Below are positions 1 through 7,765 of a DNA stretch of 64,000 bases, one piece after another (position 1 is the stretch's first letter; every line of letters begins with the position of its first letter). Position numbers and translations under genes: made by a program. The DNA lies in assembly GCF_900343125.1 (NCBI RefSeq), contig NZ_OPYL01000009.1, positions 50,830-114,829 on the forward strand. Reading direction: 5' to 3'. The stretch comes from Dysgonomonas sp. Marseille-P4361 (lineage in GTDB: Bacteria > Bacteroidota > Bacteroidia > Bacteroidales > Dysgonomonadaceae). The notes under the pieces were generated by a model that was not told where the DNA came from, did no database searches, and saw only the letters and a program-made list of their open reading frames with translations.

Positions 1-32
1 AAGAATATACTAAATCTTCGTTTCTTGTAAAA

Positions 33-176
33 TTATATGGGAGCTGAAAGTCTGATCTTTCTTTCATCTAAAACTTTTTTTATATCCCCATTTTCTCGTA
101 TACACTTCAATAGTGCTTTCTTATCCTCAAGCATCTTTTCAAGTGCATTCATCCGTTTTTCTTGATGCTTTTTCAT
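33..176 (-). CDS. small conserved-looking hypothetical protein (47 aa)
   Basis: A short open frame starts with ATG at 176 and ends with TAA at 33. The product is very charged (MKKHQEKRMNALEKML at the start) and has a pattern of Cys-Ile-Arg-Glu-x-Gly-Asp followed by a basic helix and a hydrophobic end. From memory this resembles small proteins of about 48 residues common in Bacteroidales mobile elements, but I could not search for it. It is transcribed in the same direction as the XRE repressor, 137 bases downstream of it. Function unknown. Confidence 0.5.
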   Translation of the reverse strand: MKKHQEKRMNALEKMLEDKKALLKCIRENGDIKKVLDERKIRLSAPI

Positions 177-313
177 AATTATATAAATTTAGTTTGTTAT
201 AAACTGTATACAAAGATAATTGTTTTATTTTTAATACTATGCAACTTATACATATAAATTTATAAAAAACATATCACGAGTTACATTACATAGATAAAGA
301 TATAGAAATTTCT

Positions 314-562
314 TTACAATTTCTTTTTCACCTCCAACTCAGTTCCACAGTTAGGGCAAGTGATTATGTTTTGTTGAGGTTGCTCGAATAAATCGGTGAT
401 TGGAACATTAAGGGCGGAGGCGATACGTTGGAGGGTATCAGTTGAGGTATTGTTACCTCCGATAATACGGCTTATACTTTCCCGTGCAATTCCTACCTTA
501 TCCGATAAATCCCCGATTGTTATTCCTTTTTCCTTACATAAGTCTTTAATTCTATAATTCAT
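314..562 (-). CDS. XRE-family HTH repressor with C-terminal CPxCG motif
   Basis: An 82-residue Cro/CI-type DNA-binding protein. The helix-turn-helix covers about residues 4-58 (GDLSDKVGIARESISRIIGG is the HTH core, then LQRIASALNVPITDLF). The tail carries a single CPNCGTELE motif, half of a zinc ribbon, seen in small XRE regulators. It is divergent from the rightward gene run that starts at 735, and each side has a Bacteroidetes-type -7 box. That layout is the usual arrangement of a phage or integrative-element repressor switch. It probably represses itself and the early genes. An ordinary chromosomal XRE regulator is possible but less likely given the neighbours. Confidence 0.85.
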   Translation of the reverse strand: MNYRIKDLCKEKGITIGDLSDKVGIARESISRIIGGNNTSTDTLQRIASALNVPITDLFEQPQQNIITCPNCGTELEVKKKL

Positions 563-587
563 ATTTGTGATCTATAATGTTACAATG

Positions 588-595
588 CAAAGATA
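588..595 (-). promoter_or_regulatory. -7 box of the XRE repressor promoter
   Basis: On the minus strand this reads TATCTTTG, matching the Bacteroidetes -7 consensus TAnnTTTG, 26 bases upstream of the repressor start codon. A TTG lies about 22 bases further upstream and may serve as the -33 element. Confidence 0.55.
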
Positions 596-611
596 TAATA
601 ATTAACTCGAA

Positions 612-682
612 GAATCACAATTTGAGATTAAAATAACATGATAGGTCAAAATAAGTACTGAAAAATTTGTTAGATGTGATTC
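612..682. promoter_or_regulatory. candidate repressor operator half-sites
   Basis: GAATCACA at 612-619 is the exact reverse complement of TGTGATTC at 675-682. Further GTGAT/ATCAC elements occur near 564-573, 709-716 and 727-735. The pair brackets the space between the two divergent promoters, as expected for binding sites of the adjacent XRE protein. This assignment is inference from sequence symmetry only. Confidence 0.35.
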
Positions 683-697
683 CTAGTGTTATATTTG
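666..697 (+). promoter_or_regulatory. Bacteroidetes promoter for the rightward early genes
   Basis: TTTG at 666-669 (-33), a 20-base spacer, then TATATTTG at 690-697 (-7 consensus TAnnTTTG). It lies 38 bases upstream of the first rightward gene and overlaps the region of GTGAT repeats, so repression by the XRE protein is plausible. Confidence 0.65.
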
Positions 698-734
698 CGA
701 TATTATTTAACATCACGGATCAAATAACAATCAC

Positions 735-896
735 ATGAAACCACTATCAGCAATCTATTTTCTCATCTGCTTACTCTTAATGACAGCAGAATACACAGGC
801 GAAGCGGTCAGCACTATGCTACTATATTACGGCTTTATCGGGACTAACTTATACAATGCGAGCAGATTAATTAATAAATATTTAAAAATTAAATGA
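735..896 (+). CDS. small two-helix membrane protein (53 aa)
   Basis: ATG at 735, TGA at 894-896. The product starts MKPLSAIYFLICLLLMTA and has two hydrophobic stretches (about residues 4-18 and 27-39) with a basic C-terminus (NKYLKIK). Its stop overlaps the next start as ATGA, indicating translational coupling and supporting it as a real gene. It is the first gene after the rightward promoter. No family recognised; the small size and membrane nature fit an accessory protein of a mobile element. Confidence 0.6.
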   Translation: MKPLSAIYFLICLLLMTAEYTGEAVSTMLLYYGFIGTNLYNASRLINKYLKIK

Positions 897-1219
897 TTAT
901 GAAACAGAATAAAGAACAAACAATGACATTTCTTTTTATCGGACGAACCATAGACATGTCTATGGGGCTTTTTAATATGGATACAAACCTTCTTGTCGGG
1001 GCATTAAACAGTATATTTTTAAACCATAAATCTTTGATTGAGCAAGACGAAACTCTATGTGGAGAAGATAAAACAGAACTTATAAATGAAAATTTTGAAG
1101 TCATATTTGAGGCTGTAAATCGTATCACTACGTTAAGCGAAATAACTCATCAGTATAAAGAATACAAAATTAATCAAAGGTGTAAAGTTAAGGAAGATCA
1201 GAACACAACAATCAAATAA
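893..1219 (+). CDS. hypothetical protein (108 aa), element early region
   Basis: The ATG at 893 overlaps the stop of the upstream gene as ATGA; a second ATG at 899 is also possible. The protein is soluble, charged toward its end (KINQRCKVKEDQNTT) and has no motif I recognise. It stops one base before the next gene, so it is part of a tightly packed operon. Function unknown. Confidence 0.6.
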   Translation: MIMKQNKEQTMTFLFIGRTIDMSMGLFNMDTNLLVGALNSIFLNHKSLIEQDETLCGEDKTELINENFEVIFEAVNRITTLSEITHQYKEYKINQRCKVKEDQNTTIK

Positions 1220-1220
1220 C

Positions 1221-1484
1221 ATGGCGGAATTGACAAAGACAAGCGAGGATTGGATAAACGAGTATTATACCTCCTATTTTGAAGGCTACCCGATTACGTT
1301 TATTAAAAACAAACTTACAGGTGAAATACGCATCAATGCTGATGATATGGTGCGAGCCTTAGGCATTGCAGGCGATTTTGAAGAGTTCTTAGGCACTGAC
1401 GAAGGGTTAGACCTTATTAACGAATGGAAGCAGAAGCACCCTGATATGCCGTTCTTTGGCGGTGCAGTAATAACAAATAAATAA
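1221..1484 (+). CDS. hypothetical protein (87 aa), possibly antirepressor-like
   Basis: Begins one base after the previous stop. The middle of the protein (KNKLTGEIRINADDMVRALG) looks like the start of Bro-N/KilA-N-type phage domains, in which a short beta hairpin is followed by a helix reading DxVRALG, but the protein is too short for a full domain. It is acidic and soluble. Its place in the phage-like gene run supports a mobile-element role. The family call is only suggestive. Confidence 0.6.
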   Translation: MAELTKTSEDWINEYYTSYFEGYPITFIKNKLTGEIRINADDMVRALGIAGDFEEFLGTDEGLDLINEWKQKHPDMPFFGGAVITNK

Positions 1485-1500
1485 GCTAAATAATAATAAT

Positions 1501-1836
1501 ATGGAAGCAACAACAATTAAACCGAGTACACTCAACAAAGTAATGAAAGACGCAGTAGCAAATTGCGAAGATTACCTAACAGATAATTACGAATCTGATT
1601 ATTTTTCGCAAATTTGGTTCTCGCCTGACCAACTAAGCAAGGTTACTGCAAATATTTTAATGACATCCAATTACTGGGATATAAACAGAGTACTGAATTT
1701 CGCTAAGCAGATAACCTGTCATGGTGAATCTAGGCAGCATCACTTTTTTATCTTTGATTATGAATTATTTGAGAATTTCATATTATATTGTGTTGGAGTT
1801 AAATTAGAATTGAGAGAACAAACTATTAGACATTAA
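1501..1836 (+). CDS. hypothetical protein (111 aa), element early region
   Basis: ATG at 1501, 16 bases after the previous stop. Soluble, acidic first half (NCEDYLTDNYESDYFS) and a hydrophobic aromatic patch near residue 85. No domain recognised. It continues the rightward operon. Confidence 0.55.
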   Translation: MEATTIKPSTLNKVMKDAVANCEDYLTDNYESDYFSQIWFSPDQLSKVTANILMTSNYWDINRVLNFAKQITCHGESRQHHFFIFDYELFENFILYCVGVKLELREQTIRH

Positions 1837-1848
1837 AAATTTTAAATT

Positions 1849-2022
1849 ATGACAGAAGAACAAGAAAAAGACTTAACGTTAAGAGAGGTTGCGATAACAG
1901 GGTTTCAGCAATTACTTAGAGCTGGAATAGCAAATAGTTATGCAGGAGTGTTTGGAGAATACAAAGAAGCTATTGAAAGACAAATTGATAAACTTGAAGG
2001 ATATAAATATATTGGAGTATGA
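1849..2022 (+). CDS. small hypothetical protein (57 aa)
   Basis: ATG at 1849, TGA at 2020-2022 overlapping the next start at 2019 as ATGA. The product (MTEEQEKDLTLREVAITGFQ...) is a charged, largely helical peptide without membrane segments. The overlapping start of the replication gene supports coupled expression. Function unknown. Confidence 0.55.
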   Translation: MTEEQEKDLTLREVAITGFQQLLRAGIANSYAGVFGEYKEAIERQIDKLEGYKYIGV

Positions 2023-2402
2023 GTGAAGGATGGGTAAAATTATACAGAGGATTAACAAAAAAAGCATTTTACAATACCGATTCTCAACGTGTTCATTTAT
2101 GGATTCACTTATTACTTAAAGCAACACATACAGGTAGGGAAGAAATGCTTGGTGGTAAACCTGTTTTTTGTAAAGCTGGTCAGTTTACTGTTGGAAGAAA
2201 ACAATTATCTATAGAAACAGGAATAAGCGAGAGTAAAATAGAGAGGACTCTGACCTATTTTGAAAAGATAGAGAGACAAATCGAACAACAAAAAACAAAC
2301 ACAAACCGCTTAATATCAATACTTAATTGGAGTGAATATCAATCAAGTGAACAACAAGTGAACAACGACCGAACAACGAGTGAACACACTACAAGAATGT
2401 AA
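2019..2402 (+). pseudogene. phage-type replication/HTH protein, N-terminal part (frameshifted)
   Basis: A 127-residue frame starting MSEGWVKLYRGL, the typical opening of Bacteroidetes phage replication-initiation proteins: a tryptophan-rich start, a winged-helix region (about residues 45-85, VGRKQLSIETGISESKIERT) and a polar linker rich in Gln, Asn and Thr. Family members normally continue through such a linker into a C-terminal domain. Here the frame stops at 2402, while the expected C-terminal part continues in the +1 frame from 2380. The simplest reading is one gene split by a frameshift in the repetitive linker, giving a pseudogene; a programmed +1 shift or sequencing error cannot be excluded. 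Confidence 0.6.
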
Positions 2403-2784
2403 AGAATGTAAAGAAGGAGAAGAATGTTTATCTCCTATAGAGAAAACGTGGAGGGATGACTTTAATGTTTACCTAGACGAAGCTACTAAGGCTTATTATG
2501 ATCTAATAGCTGATGTTGAGTTTCTAAAAGAAAGAGAAAGGTTTCATCACAATCTTGACATTAGACTGTCTTTGGAAAAATCATTTAAAGACTTCTGGGG
2601 TACTGAAGCAGGATGGAAGAATAAGAAAAAGAGTAGAAGTATAACTTTAGATTGGAAAAGCACATTTAGTAATGCTTTAACTCAAAAAATGAATCAGGTT
2701 TATAAAAACAAGAATGATTTATTTTCTCAACAAGATTTTATTCCTGTTAAACCAACTAAACCACAAGGACGATTATTACAATAA
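2380..2784 (+). pseudogene. phage-type replication protein, C-terminal part (frameshifted)
   Basis: The continuing +1 frame can begin at a GTG at 2380 and runs 134 residues. It carries the linker remnant (LQECKECKEGEEC), an acidic helical segment and the end motif LDWKSTFSNAL, which resembles the C-terminal WK-F segment of phage replication proteins that start with the GWxKLYR motif. There is no good independent start, and the frame overlaps the upstream one by 23 bases. I treat it as the second half of the broken gene rather than as a separate gene. Confidence 0.5.
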
Positions 2785-2856
2785 ATGAAATAGAGATTAG
2801 AAAGGAAAAAGAATATTATTTTAAAATAATATATCAGGTGTTTATTATTCTTATGA

Positions 2857-2978
2857 AAAAACAACCTAAAACAACCTAATGATAATAATAATGTAAATGT
2901 AAATGATAATGAAAATGTAAATCTCCTTATCGACCTAATTAAATCAGTTTTTAGCGACTTTCTCTGTTCTTCGACTAG
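2857..2978 (+). pseudogene. possible remnant of a second element protein
   Basis: An open frame without a start codon reads NNLKQPNDNNNVNVNDNEN and then a hydrophobic end. The Asn/Val/Asp run resembles low-complexity linkers of phage replication-associated proteins, so this may be the eroded tail of another element gene. Chance low-complexity sequence is a serious alternative. Confidence 0.22.
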
Positions 2979-3271
2979 CTAGGCTAGGTTAACTTATTAA
3001 AAATATCATATAGGGGCTAAAAAGTGGCAAATACGACATATTTACAATCAGGGTAGGTTTACAAATATCCTTAAAATTAAATTTAAGCTATCTGCGGATT
3101 GATTTACGACACTTTTGCATTAAAGACGAACACTTCTCATCTCAAGAATTATCCACTCTTAAATCGTCTTAAAATAAGCCGATCTTTTTAAAAGCTTATT
3201 TTGACGAATTTTCCAATATTGAGTAGATGGGGTAAGAAATCAAGAAGAGATAACCGAGAGAGATAAAAAAC
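2979..3271. other. gene-free stretch of the decayed element
   Basis: No convincing gene on either strand. It contains one modest hairpin, AAAATAAGC (3171-3179) with GCTTATTTT (3194-3202), and otherwise AT-rich sequence. It probably represents eroded mobile-element DNA. Confidence 0.4.
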
Positions 3272-3493
3272 ATGGATGAAGCATGGTTTAAAATCACCCA
3301 ATCCAATTTTGGACTCAGTGAACACAAGATGCAACTTTCATTAACGAGCCGAATTTCTATAAAACAGTTCTTCAATCTCGTAAGTCACAAGCTGAACCAT
3401 GACAAAGCTAGGACTAAATTATCGAAGTTGAGATGTATTTACGTCAAAAGATTAAGAATTTCTCTTTTAATGATTTTAGTAATAAAAGTATAA
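3272..3493 (+). CDS. hypothetical 73-aa ORF, probably a gene fragment
   Basis: ATG at 3272 preceded by a purine-rich stretch. The first 45 residues look protein-like (MDEAWFKITQSNFGLSEHK...SLTSRISIKQFF), but the end is basic and then hydrophobic, as if a frameshift or truncation had altered it. No family recognised. It sits at the edge of the element next to tRNA-Cys and is probably a remnant. Confidence 0.35.
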   Translation: MDEAWFKITQSNFGLSEHKMQLSLTSRISIKQFFNLVSHKLNHDKARTKLSKLRCIYVKRLRISLLMILVIKV

Positions 3494-3644
3494 TCTTCAA
3501 TTGCCTCACATTGGTTGTTCATGCAACTACCTTGGTGATAGTAAGCCGACTTATCATTTCATTAACTTGGATAGGTTGAAATAGGTGTGGAGATATAAAT
3601 ATTGTGCAAATACTGTGCAAGATGTTAAAATCACTTTTAAACAA

Positions 3645-3681
3645 AAACGCTAATCGACTTATTTAAAGAGGATTAGCGTTT
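3645..3681 (-). terminator. intrinsic terminator downstream of tRNA-Cys
   Basis: On the minus strand, an 11-base stem (AAACGCTAATC / GATTAGCGTTT, loop 15) is followed by a T-rich run, placed 18 bases after the tRNA 3' end. Confidence 0.7.
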
Positions 3682-3699
3682 GTTTGAGCCGAGACTCTG

Positions 3700-3770
3700 A
3701 GGTTCCTGGCGGATTCGAACCGCCGTAGACGGTTTTGCAGACCGGTGCCTAGCCACTCGGCCAAGGAACC
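3700..3770 (-). tRNA. tRNA-Cys (anticodon GCA)
   Basis: On the minus strand the 71-base sequence folds as a cloverleaf: acceptor arms GGTTCCT and AGGAACC with discriminator T, a D arm containing GGCCGAGTGGCTAGGC, anticodon loop CTGCAAA (anticodon GCA), and a T arm with GGTTCGAATCC. CCA is not encoded. The 3' end faces the phage-like region, so this gene may be the integration site of that element. Confidence 0.95.
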
Positions 3771-3788
3771 TTTTTGGTTTTGCGATTG

Positions 3789-3819
3789 CAAAGATATAAA
3801 TTTTTATCCAAAAGACAAG
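3789..3819 (-). promoter_or_regulatory. promoter of tRNA-Cys
   Basis: On the minus strand TATCTTTG (plus coordinates 3789-3796) matches the -7 consensus TAnnTTTG, with CTTG 19 bases upstream (3816-3819) as a -33 element. It lies 18 bases before the tRNA 5' end. Confidence 0.55.
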
Positions 3820-3879
3820 TGTTTGTCCTGATTTTTACAGTTCTTTATTCTAGCTAAATTATGAATATATACTATCTAT

Positions 3880-6840
3880 TTATATTTCAGGCTTTAATAT
3901 TGAACCTATATTTTTCTTTCCATTGATCTTTATTATCATTGGAGATGAAAAATGTACGTGTCGTATAAATTCAGATTCGTATATTGCTGGCTGTTCGTTC
4001 AAAAAGTCCTCATTAAAGATACCATCGTTTTCAAGGTATGGATTGATAGAAAAATAACCAACACCAAAAGACGTCAGGTTTTGGAAGAAATGCGTTCCCT
4101 GACTTGGTTCTATCTTATAATTATCGAGAGCTAATTCTACTAGGATACGGGCATTCGATATTTGTGGCCATTTAACGGGTATTCCTAACCAAGAGTCGCT
4201 ACTACCCCATCTACCTGGACCTACAAGGATATAGTTTTTCTCTTGTTTTAAGAAGTTACTATTCAGATTATCTATTTCAGATACAATTTTAGAATTGTTT
4301 ATTGCATTGAAAGACTTCGTTTTTATATAGACAATATCATGAATATCATTAATAATGCCATGCCCTAAAGCATTGTTAGAATGTAATATTTCGTCTTCTG
4401 GTTTTATTTGTGAAAGATCTTCTACTTGCAACTCCTTATTTTGAACTATTGGTCTGATCTGTAATAAGTAGAAAGAGCCCTCCCCTTTTTCTTTCAAATC
4501 AACAGCAAATTCGATTTCAACAGCACGTCCCATTTCCCGTTCACCAATTTGCAGAATTCTTTGTAGAATTTCCGCTAGAGGAAAAACATTATGTTGCAGA
4601 ACATTGGCAAATGAAATTATCTTTCGTCCACTTTCATAATAACCGTCATAAATAACTTGATCTACAGGATCGTAGGTTGATGAAATATATCGGATAGAAT
4701 TATCCTTTTCAGCATCCTTAATCGTTAATTTTAAAAGGTTAAAACCATCATCAGTAGTGAAGTTGTTATTTAAACCTCTCATATCCAATGCATAAAAAAA
4801 ACGTTGTGTATCTCTCAATGCAAATTCGACGCTGCTAAGTTGTACTATATTATGCGGATGAGATGGCGAAAAACGTATACTAACTCCTCCCTCTACAATG
4901 TATTTTCCCAGTCCTAATACAATATTGGCAATTCCTTCTTCTGCTTTTTCGTTGCCAATAGGATAAAAATTTAATGATCGGGCTACCCCTGATATTGTTG
5001 GATAAAAATGATCACCATACCTTGTTCCAACAGCTTCTTGTATTACTATTGCCATTTTTTCTTGGTCAATAATATTCTGAGTAGCTGCCATGTAAGTTTT
5101 ACTATCTTTGTAAAATACAGATGCATAAACTGCTTTTATAGCCTTTCTTAATTGTTCAAGAGTATCCTCTTTGTTCTCGAGCATGGGAATCATGTAAGTG
5201 GCGTAAACTCCTGCAAAAGGCTGATAATGGGAGTCCTCTAGAAGACTTGAAGAACGAACTGCTATTGGAGACTGAATCGTTTCGAGGAAAGCTATAAAAT
5301 CATCTATTAGTCGCTCCGGTAATCTTGCCTCAATAAAATGTTCAAGTATTTCTTCATCAGTTTTATCCGAAAGAGCAATTGGATACAAATCGTTTGTTTC
5401 CATAAACTCATCAAAAATATCTGTACACAAGACTACGGTTCTTGGTATCTTGACAGGTATATTGTCATCGTCGTTTAGCTCCCAGTGTTCTTTTACAATA
5501 TTATCCATAAAAGCAATGCTACGCCCTTTTCCTCCTATGGATCCATCCCCCATTCGTGCAAAATTGGAGAACTCGTCGAAGCGATCTTTGTCAAAAATTG
5601 CTACTACTCCTGTATTTTTTACTTTACGATACTTGATTATCATATCGTAAATTAACTCCCTTGCTTCATCCATGCTTTTGTAGTCTGTCACTTTTATACG
5701 TTTCAACCATTCGGCCATTGGGAACATGGCTCTGGAGTAGAAGAAACGAGAGAAGTGGTCATTCGACAAGTGGTAGATTAAAGACTCAGTAGGAATACTA
5801 AATATGTTTTTCTGTAGATCTTTAAGATTCCGTATTCTGAGTATTTCTTCTTTGGATTCTGGATTGACAATAATGAAGTCACCAAAACCAAAGTTATTTA
5901 TAACTTCTTTTTTTAGGTCTCTAGGAAAACTTTTCGAGTTCTTATCTATAAATGTACAACCAAGTTCATCTGCATATACTTTATTGGTGAGTTCAGAAGA
6001 AGTAAATACAATTGGTACAAATCGTTTTTGACTTCTCACCCATTTGGAGAAAGAGTAGCCAGCTAATTTTTCTTTAGTACCTCTGTGTGAATAGCTCATG
6101 TCGGTAACGACTCCTAATATATTGTTATAATAAGTAGTGTATATATCAACTGCTTCTTCGTAGGTACGGGCAAGCATTACTTTAGGACGGCCTCTCATGC
6201 GAAGCTTTTGTTGGTGTTCATTCAAGGCTTCTTTCGAGAAGTTGATAGATTCCTCCATAACGATCTTAAACAATGTAGGCAGAGCAGAAGAGTAGAAACG
6301 GACAGAGTCTTCGATCAGAAGAACGATTTGCACTCCTACGCTCTCTGTGTCGTGTTCTACATTCATAGCATCTTCCATCAGCTTTATAATGGCTAATAAA
6401 AGATCAGGATTGCCAAGCCAACTAAATACATAATCAACTCCTGATAGGTTTTCGTATGATAAACGCTTAGTTACTTCTCTCGAGAATGGTGTAAGTACTA
6501 CAAAAGGAATATCCGGATACAGTTGTTTGACATGCTTAGCAGTAGCAAACATGTCAACATCATCCATATTCGGCATCTGGATGATTAATTCGTAGTGATT
6601 TTCTTCCAGTTCGGCTAAGGCCTCCTCTTCTGTAACTACCTGAGTAAAGCGAGGAGGATAGCTAAGGTTTAATGAGGTATATTCATTAAAAATCTGTTCA
6701 TCTATACGTCCATCATCTTCCAGCATGAAAGAGTCATATTTCGTAGCAATTAGTAGAACATTGAAGATGCGCTTAGTCATTAAGCTGGCAAAGGATGTAT
6801 CTTTGAAGCGAAAAGCTTTTATATCTGGTAATTTTTCCAT
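3880..6840 (-). CDS. two receiver-like domains fused to a PPDK N-terminal (ATP-grasp) domain
   Basis: A 986-residue protein of a family usually labelled phosphoenolpyruvate synthase in Bacteroidetes. Residues about 25-150 form a receiver-like fold. Residues about 170-310 form a second receiver with the expected residues: acidic pair Glu177-Asp178, acceptor Asp247 (VVTDM), Thr280 (VFTSS) and Lys300 (FIDKN). Residues about 450-840 match the pyruvate phosphate dikinase ATP-binding domain (GGKGRSIAF, AVRSSSLLEDS). I see neither the swivelling phosphohistidine domain nor the PEP-binding barrel, so PEP synthesis seems unlikely; a phosphotransfer or sensory role is inferred. I chose ATG 6840 (MEKLPDIK) because an upstream extension would run across the terminator at 6877-6905. 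Confidence 0.8.
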   Translation of the reverse strand: MEKLPDIKAFRFKDTSFASLMTKRIFNVLLIATKYDSFMLEDDGRIDEQIFNEYTSLNLSYPPRFTQVVTEEEALAELEENHYELIIQMPNMDDVDMFATAKHVKQLYPDIPFVVLTPFSREVTKRLSYENLSGVDYVFSWLGNPDLLLAIIKLMEDAMNVEHDTESVGVQIVLLIEDSVRFYSSALPTLFKIVMEESINFSKEALNEHQQKLRMRGRPKVMLARTYEEAVDIYTTYYNNILGVVTDMSYSHRGTKEKLAGYSFSKWVRSQKRFVPIVFTSSELTNKVYADELGCTFIDKNSKSFPRDLKKEVINNFGFGDFIIVNPESKEEILRIRNLKDLQKNIFSIPTESLIYHLSNDHFSRFFYSRAMFPMAEWLKRIKVTDYKSMDEARELIYDMIIKYRKVKNTGVVAIFDKDRFDEFSNFARMGDGSIGGKGRSIAFMDNIVKEHWELNDDDNIPVKIPRTVVLCTDIFDEFMETNDLYPIALSDKTDEEILEHFIEARLPERLIDDFIAFLETIQSPIAVRSSSLLEDSHYQPFAGVYATYMIPMLENKEDTLEQLRKAIKAVYASVFYKDSKTYMAATQNIIDQEKMAIVIQEAVGTRYGDHFYPTISGVARSLNFYPIGNEKAEEGIANIVLGLGKYIVEGGVSIRFSPSHPHNIVQLSSVEFALRDTQRFFYALDMRGLNNNFTTDDGFNLLKLTIKDAEKDNSIRYISSTYDPVDQVIYDGYYESGRKIISFANVLQHNVFPLAEILQRILQIGEREMGRAVEIEFAVDLKEKGEGSFYLLQIRPIVQNKELQVEDLSQIKPEDEILHSNNALGHGIINDIHDIVYIKTKSFNAINNSKIVSEIDNLNSNFLKQEKNYILVGPGRWGSSDSWLGIPVKWPQISNARILVELALDNYKIEPSQGTHFFQNLTSFGVGYFSINPYLENDGIFNEDFLNEQPAIYESEFIRHVHFSSPMIIKINGKKNIGSILKPEI

Positions 6841-6876
6841 AAAACTTATTTTGAGGGAGCAATATAATAAAAGAAA

Positions 6877-6905
6877 GAGCTGAATGATATAATTCCATTC
6901 AGCTC
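6877..6905 (-). terminator. intrinsic terminator after the DUF4293 gene
   Basis: GAGCTGAAT (6877-6885) pairs with ATTCAGCTC (6897-6905), loop 11, followed on the minus strand by TTTCTTTTATT. Confidence 0.7.
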
Positions 6906-6940
6906 TCAAATATAATATATATTATTTTGTTGATCTGCTT

Positions 6941-7399
6941 TTAACGTATGCGATCTAGAGATTTTACTAATTTCTCATCTTTTTTTATTCTGGTCATTGC
7001 CAGTAAATCAAAGATTAGAGCCAATACAGGAAGTATTATTCCAAATTGAATATTTAAATTATAATCACTCTCTAGTTTGCTCAGATAGGCATTAAGATAT
7101 ACCAAAGTTGCAATGAAATAAACAACAATAGATAAAGCTGTTATAAGTGCTATATTTATCTGTAATTTTCTCTTTTTGAATAAAAAGATATTGATAAAAG
7201 CTAATAAACTGCTAATAATACCAAATGTAAGAATTCCCCATGTAGGATATTCTGCATTAAACATTTTTCCTATTCCAAAAGAATGAAAAGTCAGAGCTAG
7301 TTTACCTCCTTCAACAATTTCGAATAATGGACAGAATACGGCAGAAGCCATAAATATAGCTGTCAACAATAAGAATATTGTCTGAATACGTTGTATCAT
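6941..7399 (-). CDS. DUF4293 family membrane protein
   Basis: A 152-residue inner-membrane protein with four predicted transmembrane helices (about residues 5-22, 47-69, 78-100 and 118-137) and a charged cytoplasmic tail (RIKKDEKLVKSL). It matches the Bacteroidetes DUF4293 family in length, its start (MIQRIQTIFLLL) and its gene context. It lies three bases downstream of the omega-like subunit gene in an operon with bamD. Function is unknown. A terminator follows directly. Confidence 0.8.
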   Translation of the reverse strand: MIQRIQTIFLLLTAIFMASAVFCPLFEIVEGGKLALTFHSFGIGKMFNAEYPTWGILTFGIISSLLAFINIFLFKKRKLQINIALITALSIVVYFIATLVYLNAYLSKLESDYNLNIQFGIILPVLALIFDLLAMTRIKKDEKLVKSLDRIR

Positions 7400-7402
7400 T
7401 TC

Positions 7403-7735
7403 TTAGAAGTTATCTTTGTCCTTGTTTGGATTTCTGTAATAAAGTTTTCCTTCTGTAAATTCTTGAGCTGCAATTAGAGTTGGTTTAGGCAACTTCTCAT
7501 AGTAACGAGAAATTTCGATTTGCTCTCTGTTTTCAAAAACCTCTTCAAGATTGTCGTTGTAAGATGCAAATTCTTGTAGTTTTTTATCCAAGTCTTGCTT
7601 CATTTCAACAGAAATCTGATTTGCACGTTTTCCTATAATTCTAACAGTTTCGTATACATTGCCAGTCTCTTCAGATAGGCTCATCATATCTCTAGTTACT
7701 GTATTAGTTGGAGCATTTGACTTTCTATAATCCAT
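7403..7735 (-). CDS. rpoZ: RNA polymerase omega-like subunit (Bacteroidetes type)
   Basis: A 110-residue protein beginning MDYRKSNAPTNTVTRDM. The middle carries the omega/Rpb6-like helices (TGNVYETVRIIGKRANQIS), corresponding to the segment that in omega binds the beta-prime C-terminus, followed by an acidic helical region and PTLIAAQEFTEGKLYY. Bacteroidetes proteins of this type stand in for the canonical omega subunit. It sits between bamD and DUF4293 with short gaps, consistent with one transcript. Confidence 0.8.
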   Translation of the reverse strand: MDYRKSNAPTNTVTRDMMSLSEETGNVYETVRIIGKRANQISVEMKQDLDKKLQEFASYNDNLEEVFENREQIEISRYYEKLPKPTLIAAQEFTEGKLYYRNPNKDKDNF

Positions 7736-7765
7736 ATTACCTTAATTTATATATAAATTGATTTT

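Noticed and set aside
2881..2925. AAT/GTA-rich short repeats as a possible CRISPR or tandem array
   Set aside because: Units are only a few bases long, irregular, and readable as an Asn/Val low-complexity linker; no spacers.
3880..6840. Direct label as phosphoenolpyruvate synthase
   Set aside because: Only the ATP-binding part of that enzyme is visible; the phosphohistidine and PEP-binding domains are missing.
6841..6909. N-terminal extension of the receiver/PPDK-N protein
   Set aside because: The added segment is encoded across the 6877-6905 terminator hairpin of the preceding gene.
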